From NCBI GenBank assembly GCA_964567745.1, contig CAZMNY010000021.1, positions 73,032 to 137,031 on the forward strand: DNA of 64,000 nt, in the 5' to 3' direction. The position numbers and the translations under genes were made by a program. Under the pieces are notes generated by a model. That model was not told where the DNA came from, did no database searches, and saw only the letters and a program-made list of their open reading frames with translations. This document shows, in pieces, positions 8,029 through 17,743 of this stretch (position 1 is its first letter; each line of letters starts with the position of its first letter). The DNA is from CAZMNY01 sp964567745 (GTDB lineage: Bacteria; Planctomycetota; Planctomycetia; Pirellulales; Pirellulaceae).

Positions 8029-11000
8029 CTACTCTTTTGGCGGTGGCTTGAGCAAGCTTTTAGGTATGAACCCGAGCGACGTCTCCATCCAGGATCCGCA
8101 GCTGCAACCGCCTCCGCCTTCGGGCGAGAGCAACAGACCGTCCGCCGGGATTGTGCTCAACCAACAATCGGGACGGAGTCGCGTCCAAGCTGTGGCTTCT
8201 CCCTGCCGACGATCCCACATCGTGACGTTTCGAGAGCGAAACAGGAGCGTTTCGGTGGTTGCGGCGTATGTGCCACAGCCGCCCATCGGCATTTTCACCG
8301 ATAGATTGAGGCCTGTTCGAAGCTCGAACGCCTGTGGCCGCACGTAGAGCGAGTTGCCGACGATCGCCGGTCTCGACATGTGCCCGCCGTGATTGTTGCT
8401 CGGCCACGGCGTTTGCTTTTTCCAGATTGGCTTGCCATCAGCCGAGTCCATAACTCGCACGTCGTATCTGTTTTTCGCCGATCCGACAACGACGAGGGAA
8501 CCGGCGGCCTGACACGCGTAGAGAGCCACTTCGCCATCGAAGTCCTCGATCCGACGATCCCAGATCTTCTTGCCCGTTTGCAAGTCGAGACACACAAAGA
8601 ACAGTTCTTGATTCAACTCCTGGCCAACCCGTCGCTCCTCGCTCTTTATGACCTTCGCGTTACGCGACTCCGCGAAGAAGACGTGGTCGGAGGTAAGGGT
8701 GATCGTCGAGTTCACGATGACGCCGTCGTGTTTCCAAGTGAGTCGACTTCCGTCAATGGAATAAGCGAATAACGAATCGCTGCAGACTTTGAAGGTCGAG
8801 CTCCCGCCTCGCGCGTCGTACCAGCCCTGCTCGGCGTTACCCCAATACTCGGTATAGACCGTTTTGGGTTTGACCGCGCTGCCGATGACTTGCCCAGCGG
8901 CCTGGCCGACGAAGCCCCAGTCGTATTGACCGTCCGTCTCAGAGTCGTTGCCATTGGCGCGAATCGGCTTGGCGTCGGCCGAGCCAATGCCGGACAGGTT
9001 CGTCGCGTTGAGCGTTTCAACTAGATGCCCCGTCGCTCCATCGATGATCCATAGGTCGCCACCCAAAGCCACGTAGAGTCGGTTTGAATCTGCGCACCAA
9101 TTGCTGCAATCTCGCGGCATATTGAATCGTCCGAGGTGCGGCATTTCAATCGACCAGAGGACTGAGCCGTTAAAGCTGTTTAGTGCAATAAGTCGCTCGA
9201 GGCCCTGCAAGTAGAGTCGGCCATTGACGGCGAGCGGCGAGGGTTTGCGGCCGCTCCGGTCGGGCTGGTATCTGGCGCCGGGCCGGCCGATCCATTGGAC
9301 GGCCAGTTGATCCGACCGCGTGACGCCCGAAAGCGATTCTCCGCCAAACGCCGAGTTGTCGGCTGCGCCGTAAAGGTGGGTCCAGCTGCCCGCGCCTTCA
9401 AGCTGCTCGCGCCGCCATGGCTCGCCGAGCGTTGTTTGCCCCTTGGCGACCGCGAAGTGTAGTCCTCCCGGGCGCACGGAGTCTCGGTGGCGAGCAAACT
9501 GGTTAGGATCACCGTCAAAGGAGATTGCGATATCGGCGAAAGCCGAAGTCATGGCTTTAGCGGAATCGGTGCTCGGCGCCTCACTGAGCATGACGGTTGT
9601 CCGTCCGTATTGCCCTAGGTCGATCAGCCTGTTGCGAAGCCGCTGTTGTTGCTCGGAATCGGAAACGAATGCAATCCATCGCATATGGGGATGTCGAGCG
9701 ACATCGATCACGAGCTCGTCGTGTGGGTTGTATAGCAAGCCGATCCCGCGAGTTGTCGGCGCTCGCTTGAGAATATCTCGGCCCAAAGCGTTGGACGGAG
9801 GCAGATCGTCATGATTGATGATTCGATCGCTGAAGTTGAAGAAATTGTCGCATTCGTAATGCCGCGTCAGCAGGGTTTCGTTGTCCCGCTGAAACTCGAT
9901 CTGAAACAGACGAGATTGCTTCTTTCTCAGTCCGTCGATCGTCACCGAATGCTCTCGTCGTTTCGCGTCTCCTTCCACGATGCGTTCGCCGTTGACGAGC
10001 AGAATCGACTGGCAGGCGTCGCGAGTCCGCCATCGCACAACGGCCTGCGTCGGCGTTACAAATCGCAGGTACGGCCCAAAGTCGACTTGGGACTGAGGCG
10101 GGTTGAGTAGTTTTTTCGATTGAGCGTGCTTCTTGATTTCGGAAGCGGAAAGAGCCCGCTTGAAGATTCGCACTTCATGAATGGCGCCCTGCATCCGGTA
10201 GTATTCATTGTCGTCGTGATAGGCGCCGATCTCGAAAACCGCGTTTGGCGGATAGAGTATGTCGCCCTGCTGATCTTTTGAACTCGCCGCCAACTCGCCA
10301 TCGACGTAGAGCTTCAATTCTCTGCCGTCGTAGACTCCGGCTACATGGTGCCACTGACCCATCTCTCGATCTTTGGCCTCCGTGAGGTAGGTCAGTCGCG
10401 GCGTTTTTTTGTCGCTTGCCAGAGCAAAACAAAACCGCTTGTCGCGGAAGCCGAGCAACCAACCTCGCTCGTAAGAACCGTTGTCCTGAATCGCCCCGAC
10501 CAATCCGCCCCATGTCGTCGGCTTGTCGACCCTCGCCCACGCCTCCACCGTGATCGACGTCTTGGGCAGCTTCGCGCGGCGATAGTCATCCTGGACGATT
10601 ATCGTTCCGCTTCCATCGAGCTCGATCGCTTCATGCCCACTGGCGTTGCTGAAGTGGCTGGCGGTTCGAATCCCGGCGGGCGAAGAGCCGGCCAGGTCTT
10701 TTGCGATTCGATTGTCCGCGTGCGGGCGTTGAAACACCCACCGTCCAACCAAGTCCGAATCCTCAATCGGTTGAATCGGCAAACGCGTCTTCAGGCGAGT
10801 GACCTCGCGTTCTGGCTTGGTCGTTGTTGCTGTCGCCTTTGACCTGACAACTGGATTCACTTGGGGAGGCCCGTCTGCGGCGAACGCGTGCACGATTCCA
10901 TCGTCCGTGCTGGCGATCAATCGCTTGGCGGCGATGGCAAGGCCATAGACTCTCCCTCCGCAATCCAGACGTCGCTGCTCCCGTCCTGTCGCCGCTTCGT

Positions 11001-12141
11001 AGACAACGATCGCATCGTTAAGTCCGACGTAGACCGAGTCACCGGCGACCAACAACGCAAACGCTTCGCCGCAGGCCGCTTTCCATTTCGGCTTGCGATT
11101 CACCCAATCGGAAACGATAAGCTCGTCGTCGGTGAGCATGAATGAGACATCGCCGGCGACGACGATGGCGTTGCCATGCTTGAACGTCGCGATCGCCTCT
11201 CGCGTTACCGGTCGACTCGATGTCAGCCAGCCCGTCTTGTTGCCCGGACCGTGAATGACTTGCGAGTCGGGGGTCAAGACGACAAAGCTACCGCCGCCGC
11301 CCTTGAGCGAACCTTGGCCCTTGCCGCTACTACGATCAAACAACAGCGGCGCGACTCGACCCTGCGGCGCGATCAACCGCTTCGGCGAGACAACCAGCGG
11401 ACCTTCGAACGTGGCTTGTTTGATTTCTCGCTGATAGTGTTTTTCGGACTCTTGCTTTCCGTTTAACGCATTGACGGCGACCAGGTAGGACGGTTCCCAT
11501 GGCAACAGAGATGCTGCGTAATACGCGACGCCGTCATACACCGAGACGCCGCTGCGGATAGGCCAAGGCGAAATCAAGCGGCCGTTGTGGACAAGTTTCG
11601 TCGCGTCGGGCGCCGGCGAGCTCTTCCAAATCAACTCGCCTTTGTTCGCGCTGATGCAATAGGCCCATCCGTCATCGGCTCCAAAGTAGAGACGTCCATC
11701 GGAAAGAGTCGGCGCGATTCGAATTGGGGCGTCCGCCGTAAACTGCCAACGCTCCTGACCGCTTGTCGCATCGAGGCATCGCACCGAGTCGTCCGCCGAT
11801 GATGCGAACCAGACGTCGCCATCGGCAGCGATCGGGTGAAACGCCGGATCGTAATTCCGCATCGAGTGGAGTCCGCGGATTCCGGCATAGGCGTCCCACT
11901 TGGCCGGGCCATGCCAAGCGGGTTCAGGCGACAAGGCCGATTGCCACGTCCAGGCGATGACGAGTTGTTCGACGGGCAACGACGCTTGTGTCCACGCGTT
12001 TCGTTGGAGGTTTCCCTGGTGTGTCGGCCAGGTGTCTTGTCCCGCCAGTTCCTCGCCACTCAAGTCAGCCGAGAAAATCGGCGAAATGACGATGGCAAGC
12101 AGACAAAGCGGCGCGATGTAAATATTCAGGTTGCGTTTCAT
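8029..12141 (-). CDS. Giant secreted PQQ propeller / LamG / methyltransferase-like fusion
   Basis: The 1370-residue product has, in order: signal peptide (about 1-25); a first PQQ-type propeller (about 30-440); a concanavalin/LamG domain (about 463-680, ending in the usual HEVRIFKRALSASEI pattern); a fibronectin-like segment (about 700-785); a Rossmann fold resembling a SAM methyltransferase (about 795-900); a second propeller (about 905-1370). The propeller ends in a Cys-containing module (GGCGTYAATTETLLFRS, then CSCGSW). The frame is open up to 12486, but ATG 12141 puts the signal peptide at the N-terminus and was chosen; no clear SD site precedes it. It is a paralogue in layout of the gene at 39.8-43.6 kb. 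The methyltransferase segment looks degenerate, and an exported protein would lack SAM, so a structural role is more likely. Confidence 0.85.
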   Translation of the reverse strand: MKRNLNIYIAPLCLLAIVISPIFSADLSGEELAGQDTWPTHQGNLQRNAWTQASLPVEQLVIAWTWQSALSPEPAWHGPAKWDAYAGIRGLHSMRNYDPAFHPIAADGDVWFASSADDSVRCLDATSGQERWQFTADAPIRIAPTLSDGRLYFGADDGWAYCISANKGELIWKSSPAPDATKLVHNGRLISPWPIRSGVSVYDGVAYYAASLLPWEPSYLVAVNALNGKQESEKHYQREIKQATFEGPLVVSPKRLIAPQGRVAPLLFDRSSGKGQGSLKGGGGSFVVLTPDSQVIHGPGNKTGWLTSSRPVTREAIATFKHGNAIVVAGDVSFMLTDDELIVSDWVNRKPKWKAACGEAFALLVAGDSVYVGLNDAIVVYEAATGREQRRLDCGGRVYGLAIAAKRLIASTDDGIVHAFAADGPPQVNPVVRSKATATTTKPEREVTRLKTRLPIQPIEDSDLVGRWVFQRPHADNRIAKDLAGSSPAGIRTASHFSNASGHEAIELDGSGTIIVQDDYRRAKLPKTSITVEAWARVDKPTTWGGLVGAIQDNGSYERGWLLGFRDKRFCFALASDKKTPRLTYLTEAKDREMGQWHHVAGVYDGRELKLYVDGELAASSKDQQGDILYPPNAVFEIGAYHDDNEYYRMQGAIHEVRIFKRALSASEIKKHAQSKKLLNPPQSQVDFGPYLRFVTPTQAVVRWRTRDACQSILLVNGERIVEGDAKRREHSVTIDGLRKKQSRLFQIEFQRDNETLLTRHYECDNFFNFSDRIINHDDLPPSNALGRDILKRAPTTRGIGLLYNPHDELVIDVARHPHMRWIAFVSDSEQQQRLRNRLIDLGQYGRTTVMLSEAPSTDSAKAMTSAFADIAISFDGDPNQFARHRDSVRPGGLHFAVAKGQTTLGEPWRREQLEGAGSWTHLYGAADNSAFGGESLSGVTRSDQLAVQWIGRPGARYQPDRSGRKPSPLAVNGRLYLQGLERLIALNSFNGSVLWSIEMPHLGRFNMPRDCSNWCADSNRLYVALGGDLWIIDGATGHLVETLNATNLSGIGSADAKPIRANGNDSETDGQYDWGFVGQAAGQVIGSAVKPKTVYTEYWGNAEQGWYDARGGSSTFKVCSDSLFAYSIDGSRLTWKHDGVIVNSTITLTSDHVFFAESRNAKVIKSEERRVGQELNQELFFVCLDLQTGKKIWDRRIEDFDGEVALYACQAAGSLVVVGSAKNRYDVRVMDSADGKPIWKKQTPWPSNNHGGHMSRPAIVGNSLYVRPQAFELRTGLNLSVKMPMGGCGTYAATTETLLFRSRNVTMWDRRQGEATAWTRLRPDCWLSTIPADGLLLSPEGGGGCSCGSWMETSLGFIPKSLLKPPPKE

Positions 12142-12461
12142 CGGAAAGAATTCTGGTCGCAGGACCACCACGTAGGAAGAGGCAAAACGGCTGTGCGAGC
12201 ATCGTACTTGGTGGGGCAACGTCAGTCCAATCGCCCTGACACCCACGGTTTCGAGGCTTTCCGCACCAGTGCTAGGGTCATGGCCAAGCGCCCAATCGCT
12301 CCAGCCCGCAAACTCAGCCTGTCCGGACCAGCCCCTACAAAACGAATTCGAGTGGGATTGGCCGGTTGCTTCGGTCGATCCGATTATGGCGATTGTCCTG
12401 GATGCTCTGGGGCCGCGCGCTGTTGATTGAACGGATTGCTTGATTGGTCCAACGGATTCAG
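12142..12461. other. 320-base divergent intergenic region
   Basis: The region separates the giant propeller gene from the secreted protein gene at 12462 and should hold promoters for both. The only structure noted is a small perfect hairpin, TGGTC/GACCA with a 4-base loop, at 12154-12167, just upstream of the propeller start. The propeller frame stays open through this stretch, but its translation shows no domain. I see no convincing -35/-10 pair. Confidence 0.4.
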
Positions 12462-13916
12462 ATGTCAAATCGGCTCTACATCGCACTATTTCTTAGCGCC
12501 CTAGCTTGCGGAACTGTAATTGTGCGCGACGTCTCGAATCCCATCGAGACGCTGCCAGGGCCATCGGTCTTTGCCAGCCTGGATTCGGGCGAAGAATCGA
12601 CGCCCATGGCCGAGGACAACCCGTTTGTCTCCATTGAGGGTCCCGAGTCCGAACCAGCCGCGGCGCCGGAAACACCGGCCGCGAAAACGCCTGCCGCGGA
12701 AAACAGTGTCACGGAAACCCCGGCCACGGAAAACCGTATCACAAAGAACCCAGTCACAAAGAACCCAGTCACAAAGAACCCAGTCACGAATGGTACGGAG
12801 TCGAGCAGACGCGCCGCACCTGAAAATGAGGCGAGCGAAACTGTCCTAGGCCCTCAGAATCGCGGGGTGATGTTGAGCCCCGCAAGGACTGACGACGCGG
12901 GCTCGACGGCCGCGACCTCCGGGCCCGTGATTTCCGCAGAGCCCTCTCCGAGTTTGACGTCGTTCGGCAGTCGTCAAATGGCGATACAGGAGCAGAATCG
13001 CATCGCGCAGCGTGAGGCGCAGCTCGCTCCCAACACGAGTCGATTTCCGTCGGTTCCTCAGCCATCTCAAAATCGATTCGGTCCTCCTCCTCCACGCCCC
13101 CATGTCCGTGAGTTCAGCACGCCGGCGCCAACATCGCCTGTGGACAACGGTGCTCGTATTGCTTTCGGCGGCGGCGCTGTGCAGGTTACCGCCCCGTGGG
13201 ATTGGCGGATCTACGAAGTGTCTGAAGGACGGCAGGTGCGGTTGGTCGTATCGCCGGCGGAGATCAAGAGTCGCAATGAACTTGTCGACGGCCTTTGGAT
13301 CGTTTGCCACGCAACTCGTTATGCCGATGCGCAGACGGACTTGCGTCAGTTACTTGCGAGTCGGCTTGACGCGGCGACAACGGGAACGGTGGCGGCGAGT
13401 GCAATGCGTGAGTTTCGAGTTGGGCAGGCGGACGGCGTTCGCCAGGAGTTCGCGGTGCAGAACGCAACCGGATTTCATGCCTTGCTTCGAGCGAGCTGGG
13501 GGATTTGCGAAATCCACGCCCGCACCTCAAACCCGCAAGTCAGCAAGCTCTTGCTCGATCGAGTCTTGAGCACCGTCGAAATCCGCGACGTTCGCCTTGC
13601 CCATGAAGCTAACAACTCGCGGGTGGCGGCCTCCGCTCAACTGATCGGTTCCTGGAAATCGTATCGCAGCCGATTTCGATTGACCGCCGACGGCCGAATT
13701 GAAATCGAACCGGAAACAACAGCCGTTCGGGCGCTCGGAGAGACGCAGGGTGAGAGCAGTGTGCTTCGCGGCGACTATGAATCGCGAGACGACTTGCTGC
13801 TCATCCGTTGGGACGACGGGAGCTTTCTCAATTTTCGCTGGCGATTGGATGGCGACAGTCTGTTGTTGACCGACCACGACGGACGAATCAGCGAACTCCG
13901 TTTGTTTCTCGAATAG
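12462..13916 (+). CDS. Secreted hypothetical protein with Thr/Pro/Ala-rich repeat linker
   Basis: The 484-residue protein begins with a signal peptide (about residues 3-22). A low-complexity linker at about 60-120 includes three identical TKNPV pentapeptides encoded by a 15-base tandem repeat. A Pro/Gln-rich stretch runs to about 225. Two folded regions follow: about 230-375, and a beta-rich C-terminal domain at about 390-484 (RFRLTADGRIEIEP, then LLIRWDDGSFLNF) resembling small lipocalin-like modules. ATG 12462 was preferred over TTG 12444 because it starts directly before the signal peptide. The SDR gene follows 32 bases downstream and may be co-transcribed. Function is unknown. Confidence 0.75.
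   Translation: MSNRLYIALFLSALACGTVIVRDVSNPIETLPGPSVFASLDSGEESTPMAEDNPFVSIEGPESEPAAAPETPAAKTPAAENSVTETPATENRITKNPVTKNPVTKNPVTNGTESSRRAAPENEASETVLGPQNRGVMLSPARTDDAGSTAATSGPVISAEPSPSLTSFGSRQMAIQEQNRIAQREAQLAPNTSRFPSVPQPSQNRFGPPPPRPHVREFSTPAPTSPVDNGARIAFGGGAVQVTAPWDWRIYEVSEGRQVRLVVSPAEIKSRNELVDGLWIVCHATRYADAQTDLRQLLASRLDAATTGTVAASAMREFRVGQADGVRQEFAVQNATGFHALLRASWGICEIHARTSNPQVSKLLLDRVLSTVEIRDVRLAHEANNSRVAASAQLIGSWKSYRSRFRLTADGRIEIEPETTAVRALGETQGESSVLRGDYESRDDLLLIRWDDGSFLNFRWRLDGDSLLLTDHDGRISELRLFLE
12741..12785 (+). repeat. Three perfect copies of a 15-base tandem repeat
   Basis: The unit ACAAAGAACCCAGTC occurs at 12741-12755, 12756-12770 and 12771-12785 with no mismatches. A multiple of three keeps the frame and gives TKNPV repeats. 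Degenerate versions just upstream (TETPA, TENRI) suggest the array grew from a related linker. Confidence 0.9.
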
Positions 13917-13948
13917 AGCGAATCGAAACGCATCAAGCGAGTTGCCTA

Positions 13949-14734
13949 ATGACCGATTCCGTGTCAGCTCCGTCCGCCATCGTCACTGGATCCTCGCGTG
14001 GCATCGGCCGAGCGATCGCGATCGAGCTGGCTCAATCTGGTTTCTCGATCGTCGTAAACTATCTGAGGAACCGCGAACGGGGCGAGCAAGTCGTCGAGGC
14101 GATTGAGCGAGCTGGCGGCACCGCGATCGCGGTGTCGGCAGACGTCGGCGCAGCGGAGGGCCGCGCGGCGCTGGTCGACTCGGCCGTCCGACAATTCGGC
14201 CGCTTGGACATCTTGGTGAACAATGCAGGGATCACCTCGCCCGGGCGCAAGGACCTGCTTGAAGCGACCGAGGAGAGTTGGGACCAGGTTTTCGACACCA
14301 ATTTGAAGGGACCGTTCTTTCTCGCACAACTTGCCGCCAATCGGATGAGAAACGATCTGGACGCGGGCGCGATCGAGAACGGACTGATCGTCAATATTTC
14401 GTCGATCTCGGCATACGCGACGTCAACGAATCGAGCCGACTATTGCATGGCGAAGTCGGCGATGCAGATGATGACTTGGCTGTACGCTGAGCGCTTGGCG
14501 GAGGAGAAAATTCGCGTCTTCGAGGTCCGGCCGGGCGTGATTGCCAGCGATATGACCGCGCCGGTCAAAGCGAAATACGACACCTTGATCGCCGACGGAC
14601 TCGCGCCCATTCGCCGCTGGGGACAACCGGAAGACGTCGCCCGCGTCGTGGCCGCGCTGACAACCGACGCTTTCGCCTTCACCACCGGTGAGACCATCAA
14701 CGTCGATGGCGGCTTTCATATTCGCAGACTCTAG
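13949..14734 (+). CDS. SDR-family 3-oxoacyl-ACP reductase-like dehydrogenase
   Basis: The 261-residue product is a cytosolic NAD(P)-dependent short-chain dehydrogenase of the classical type. The cofactor motif TGSSRGIG is near residue 12. NNAG is at about 91, the catalytic Ser lies in NISSISAY, and the active-site pair is Y165 and K169 in YCMAK. The C-terminal end, TGETINVDGGFHI, is typical of FabG-like reductases. Its annotation in public genomes would probably be 3-ketoacyl-ACP reductase, but the real substrate cannot be deduced. The start is the ATG giving the normal family length; the longer frame overlaps the preceding gene. Confidence 0.9.
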   Translation: MTDSVSAPSAIVTGSSRGIGRAIAIELAQSGFSIVVNYLRNRERGEQVVEAIERAGGTAIAVSADVGAAEGRAALVDSAVRQFGRLDILVNNAGITSPGRKDLLEATEESWDQVFDTNLKGPFFLAQLAANRMRNDLDAGAIENGLIVNISSISAYATSTNRADYCMAKSAMQMMTWLYAERLAEEKIRVFEVRPGVIASDMTAPVKAKYDTLIADGLAPIRRWGQPEDVARVVAALTTDAFAFTTGETINVDGGFHIRRL

Positions 14735-14870
14735 AATGGGTCTCTTCACGGATTGTTACACGGCCGTTACCCAATGCGACCGCCTGCAGCCTAGAATCGT
14801 AAAGGCCACCTTCGTGGGGCTTCCAGCGGCCGTGCTGATTCGGTTAGTGGTTTGAGGCGGGAAGCCCAGC

Positions 14871-14891
14871 CACGGCTATGCTGGAGCCGTG
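14871..14891 (+). other. Hairpin upstream of the response-regulator gene
   Basis: CACGGCT at 14871-14877 pairs perfectly with AGCCGTG at 14885-14891 over a 7-base loop, 65 bases before the regulator start. It could end transcription from the SDR gene, sit in the leader of the two-component operon, or be an operator. There is no T-tract to support termination. Confidence 0.4.
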
Positions 14892-14956
14892 AGCGGCGAG
14901 AAGGATTCCGTGTATTGGCGCAACGCGAAACAGTCGAGTGTTGATAGGCAGCGACC

Positions 14957-15658
14957 ATGCGAACGATTTTGACGATTGAAGACGACCCGGCGATTCGGCG
15001 AGGGATAGTCGATGCGCTGCGGTATGCTGGCTACCGGGTGTTGGAAGAGGGGCGAGGCGACAGCGGAATGGCGGCGGCCGTGCGAAGCGATTTCGATTTG
15101 CTGTTGCTCGACTTAGTGTTGCCCGGTGCGAGCGGACTCGAGGTGCTTGCCGAAGTCCGGAAGGTGCGGCCGACTCTGCCCGTGATTATTCTCTCGGCCA
15201 AGGGCGAAGAGCAGAATCGAGTGGAAGGGCTCCGACAAGGCGCCGACGATTACGTCGTCAAGCCGTTTAGCGTCAACGAACTGCTCGCGAGAGTGGAAGC
15301 GGTCTTGCGTCGAACACCCGAGCGACCAAGCGATCTGAACGAAATCGTGATTCCGGGCGGCGTCGTTCAGTTGGCGCGTCGCGAAGTTCTCTTCGACGAT
15401 GGACGGCGAATGGACCTCTCTGAGCGAGAGGTCGAATTGCTTCGATACCTGGCAAGCCATTGCGGCCGCGCGATCGACCGGGCTGAGTTGCTGGCCAACG
15501 TCTGGCGGATTGACCCCGAAGGACTTTCGACACGCACAATCGATATGCATGTCGCTCGACTGAGAGAAAAACTGCGCGACGACGGAGGCTCGCCAGACGT
15601 TCTTGTCACCGTCCGTGGCAAAGGCTACATGTTTCGCCAAGCGGAGGCGGCGCCATGA
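14957..15658 (+). CDS. OmpR/PhoB-family response regulator
   Basis: The 233-residue cytosolic regulator has a receiver domain (1-120) with acidic pocket E8-D9-D10, phospho-acceptor D52 in LLLDLVLPG and conserved K102 in VKPFS. A winged-helix DNA-binding domain follows (about 130-230), with the typical SEREVELLRYL and RTIDMHVARLREKL motifs. Its last codons overlap the histidine-kinase start by an ATGA junction, so the two are translationally coupled and form one system. The target genes are not identifiable; the secretion locus just downstream is an obvious but untested candidate. Confidence 0.95.
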   Translation: MRTILTIEDDPAIRRGIVDALRYAGYRVLEEGRGDSGMAAAVRSDFDLLLLDLVLPGASGLEVLAEVRKVRPTLPVIILSAKGEEQNRVEGLRQGADDYVVKPFSVNELLARVEAVLRRTPERPSDLNEIVIPGGVVQLARREVLFDDGRRMDLSEREVELLRYLASHCGRAIDRAELLANVWRIDPEGLSTRTIDMHVARLREKLRDDGGSPDVLVTVRGKGYMFRQAEAAP

Positions 15659-17496
15659 GTCGGCCATGGCAGATTCTCACGGTCTACTTGCTTTCCGTGC
15701 TCATGGCGTTTGCCGCGATGTTCGCCGTGACTCAGAAGGCGCTTCAACTCGATCGTGCCGAGCACTTGGGCCGGTTGCGAGCCGAGTTGGAAGAGAGAAT
15801 CGGCGGCGCTCTTTGGACGATGGATGCGGAGATGAGCCCCTTGCTGGCGACAGAACTCTCGCGTCCTTCGAGTGATTTTTCGCCGCAACTCCCTTGGCGG
15901 AAAGGTACGGGCGGCAAACGCGTCTCACAAGTCGTCGAGGACGATCCGCTCGCGAGTGAGCCGGTTTCGACTGGGGATGCGATGGTGCGATTGCGGTTTC
16001 GGGTCAGCATCGACGACGAATGGCATTCACCTCAATGCCCACAGTCGTCCAGCAAGGAGGTTGGCGCACCCAAGAGCCAAGATGCGGCAGCCCTGCTGGC
16101 TGGAATTCGCCACGACGTCGATTTTCAGCAACTGGCTTCGGCGTTGCCTCTTCCGGCCGATGTTCGCGAGAGACTGTCACTCGGGCGGCAAGACCTTTCT
16201 GCCCAAACGATGTCGAACAGCTTTGGTCAAAACTTTGCTCCGCAACAATCGGCGTACAATCTCGGTGCGAATCAAGAGGAAGAGCCGCCAGTCCAACAGG
16301 CCGCCCAAGCCAATCTGTCCGCAACCCGACAAGCTCGCGCGTTTGCCAATAACCGCGCTCGGCGCCAATTGCTGACGCGTCGTCAGGAAGCGGTTAACGC
16401 GATCCTGAACGCCGAACGCCCCGAAGAAGAGCGTTGGAGCAATATCCTTTGGGTTGGCGACCACCTCGTGCTCGCCCGGCTGGTGACCGTCGACGGTTCG
16501 GCGTCCATTCTTGGTTCATGCCTCGATTGGGAACGCGTGCGAACTCGTCTTCGACAGCGAGTCCAGGAAACGCTGCCCGAGTTCGAACTCAAGCCGATTA
16601 CGGCTGACAGCGAACTGCTGAAGCACCGAGCGTTAGCGACTCTGCCGGTGCGGCTTGATTCGAAGCCGGTCAGTCTGGCTGACATCGCTGGCTGGACGCC
16701 GATTCAACTCACGCTGGGACTGGCTTGGTTATTTCTTTCGCTGGCCGCGGTTGCGGTTGGAGCCTTGTTGGTCGGTGCGATTCGGCTGAGCGAGCGGCGA
16801 GCCGCATTTGTTTCCGCAGTGACTCATGAGCTTCGTTCGCCGTTGACGACGTTTCAGCTGTACACCGAAATGTTGTTGGGCGGCATGGTGGAGCGCGACG
16901 CGCGCGAGACCTATTTGGAAACTCTCAAAGCGGAATCGGAACGGCTTGCCCATCTCGTCGAGAACGTGCTGCAATACTCACGACTCGAACGTGGCAAGCG
17001 ACCCAGTTCGGATCAGACGTTGCCGGTCACGGAGCTTGTCGAAAGGATGTCGCCTCGGCTGCGAGAACGATTAACGCAGGCGGGCATGGAACTGCAGGTT
17101 GAATTCGACGAGCGGGCGAAGTCCGCCTGTGTCAGGACGGACCCTTCGGCGATTGAACAGATCCTCTACAACTTGGCGGACAACGCCGGCAAGTACGCCG
17201 CGGACGGGGACCCGAATCGGCTTGACCTGTCAATCTTCGTCGAGGCCGACCGAGTCGTCTGTCTGGTTCGGGATTGGGGTCCTGGCATCTCGGGGCCGGA
17301 CAAACGGACTCTGTTTCACCCCTTCTCAAAATCGGTTGACCAGGCGGCGGAGTCGGCGCCGGGGGTCGGGCTTGGATTGGCCCTTTGTCGTCGTTTGGCA
17401 AGCCAGTTGGGTGGTTCGCTCAGCTTGGTGGAGTCGCCGGACGGTCATGTCGGCGCGGTTTTTCGTCTCGATATCGGTCCTCGAGCGAAAAGCTAG
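15655..17496 (+). CDS. Membrane histidine kinase
   Basis: The 613-residue kinase has a transmembrane segment at about residues 6-26. A long extracytoplasmic region runs to about 340 and includes a Gln/Asn-rich stretch near 185-245. A second membrane helix is at about 345-370. The HisKA box FVSAVTHELRSPL carries phospho-acceptor H391. The ATPase domain shows the N-box NLADNAGKYA, DWGPGISG and GVGLGLAL. It overlaps the response regulator by four bases (ATGA). The sensor region matches no domain I recognise, so the signal is unknown. Confidence 0.93.
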   Translation: MSRPWQILTVYLLSVLMAFAAMFAVTQKALQLDRAEHLGRLRAELEERIGGALWTMDAEMSPLLATELSRPSSDFSPQLPWRKGTGGKRVSQVVEDDPLASEPVSTGDAMVRLRFRVSIDDEWHSPQCPQSSSKEVGAPKSQDAAALLAGIRHDVDFQQLASALPLPADVRERLSLGRQDLSAQTMSNSFGQNFAPQQSAYNLGANQEEEPPVQQAAQANLSATRQARAFANNRARRQLLTRRQEAVNAILNAERPEEERWSNILWVGDHLVLARLVTVDGSASILGSCLDWERVRTRLRQRVQETLPEFELKPITADSELLKHRALATLPVRLDSKPVSLADIAGWTPIQLTLGLAWLFLSLAAVAVGALLVGAIRLSERRAAFVSAVTHELRSPLTTFQLYTEMLLGGMVERDARETYLETLKAESERLAHLVENVLQYSRLERGKRPSSDQTLPVTELVERMSPRLRERLTQAGMELQVEFDERAKSACVRTDPSAIEQILYNLADNAGKYAADGDPNRLDLSIFVEADRVVCLVRDWGPGISGPDKRTLFHPFSKSVDQAAESAPGVGLGLALCRRLASQLGGSLSLVESPDGHVGAVFRLDIGPRAKS

Positions 17497-17516
17497 AAGG
17501 CGAGTTTTTCTCGCTT
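17497..17516 (+). terminator. Weak hairpin after the histidine kinase gene
   Basis: GCGAG at 17500-17504 pairs with CTCGC at 17510-17514 around a TTTTT loop, extendable by two further pairs. It starts directly at the kinase stop codon. The stem is short and only TT follows, so termination is tentative. Confidence 0.35.
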
Positions 17517-17743
17517 GATTCCCCTATTAGCCGTTGATTGGGCGAGTTTGCCGTCCGCCAACGCCGAATCGTGGCTAAATCGTGGCCCTCGTTCGCTTTC
17601 TGAATGAATATCGAAACCCAGCAGCCGCATCGGGGGTTATATACCGACAGAGCGTAGACTCTTGGACTGAATTCAATCGGCGCAAATACTATGACTGCCA
17701 AGGGTTTGTCTGGAATTTTCTTGAGCCGCCGATTACCATAGCT

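Noticed and set aside
12142..12486. 115-residue N-terminal extension of the giant propeller protein
   Set aside because: A good signal peptide begins at ATG 12141; the extension shows no domain and would bury it.
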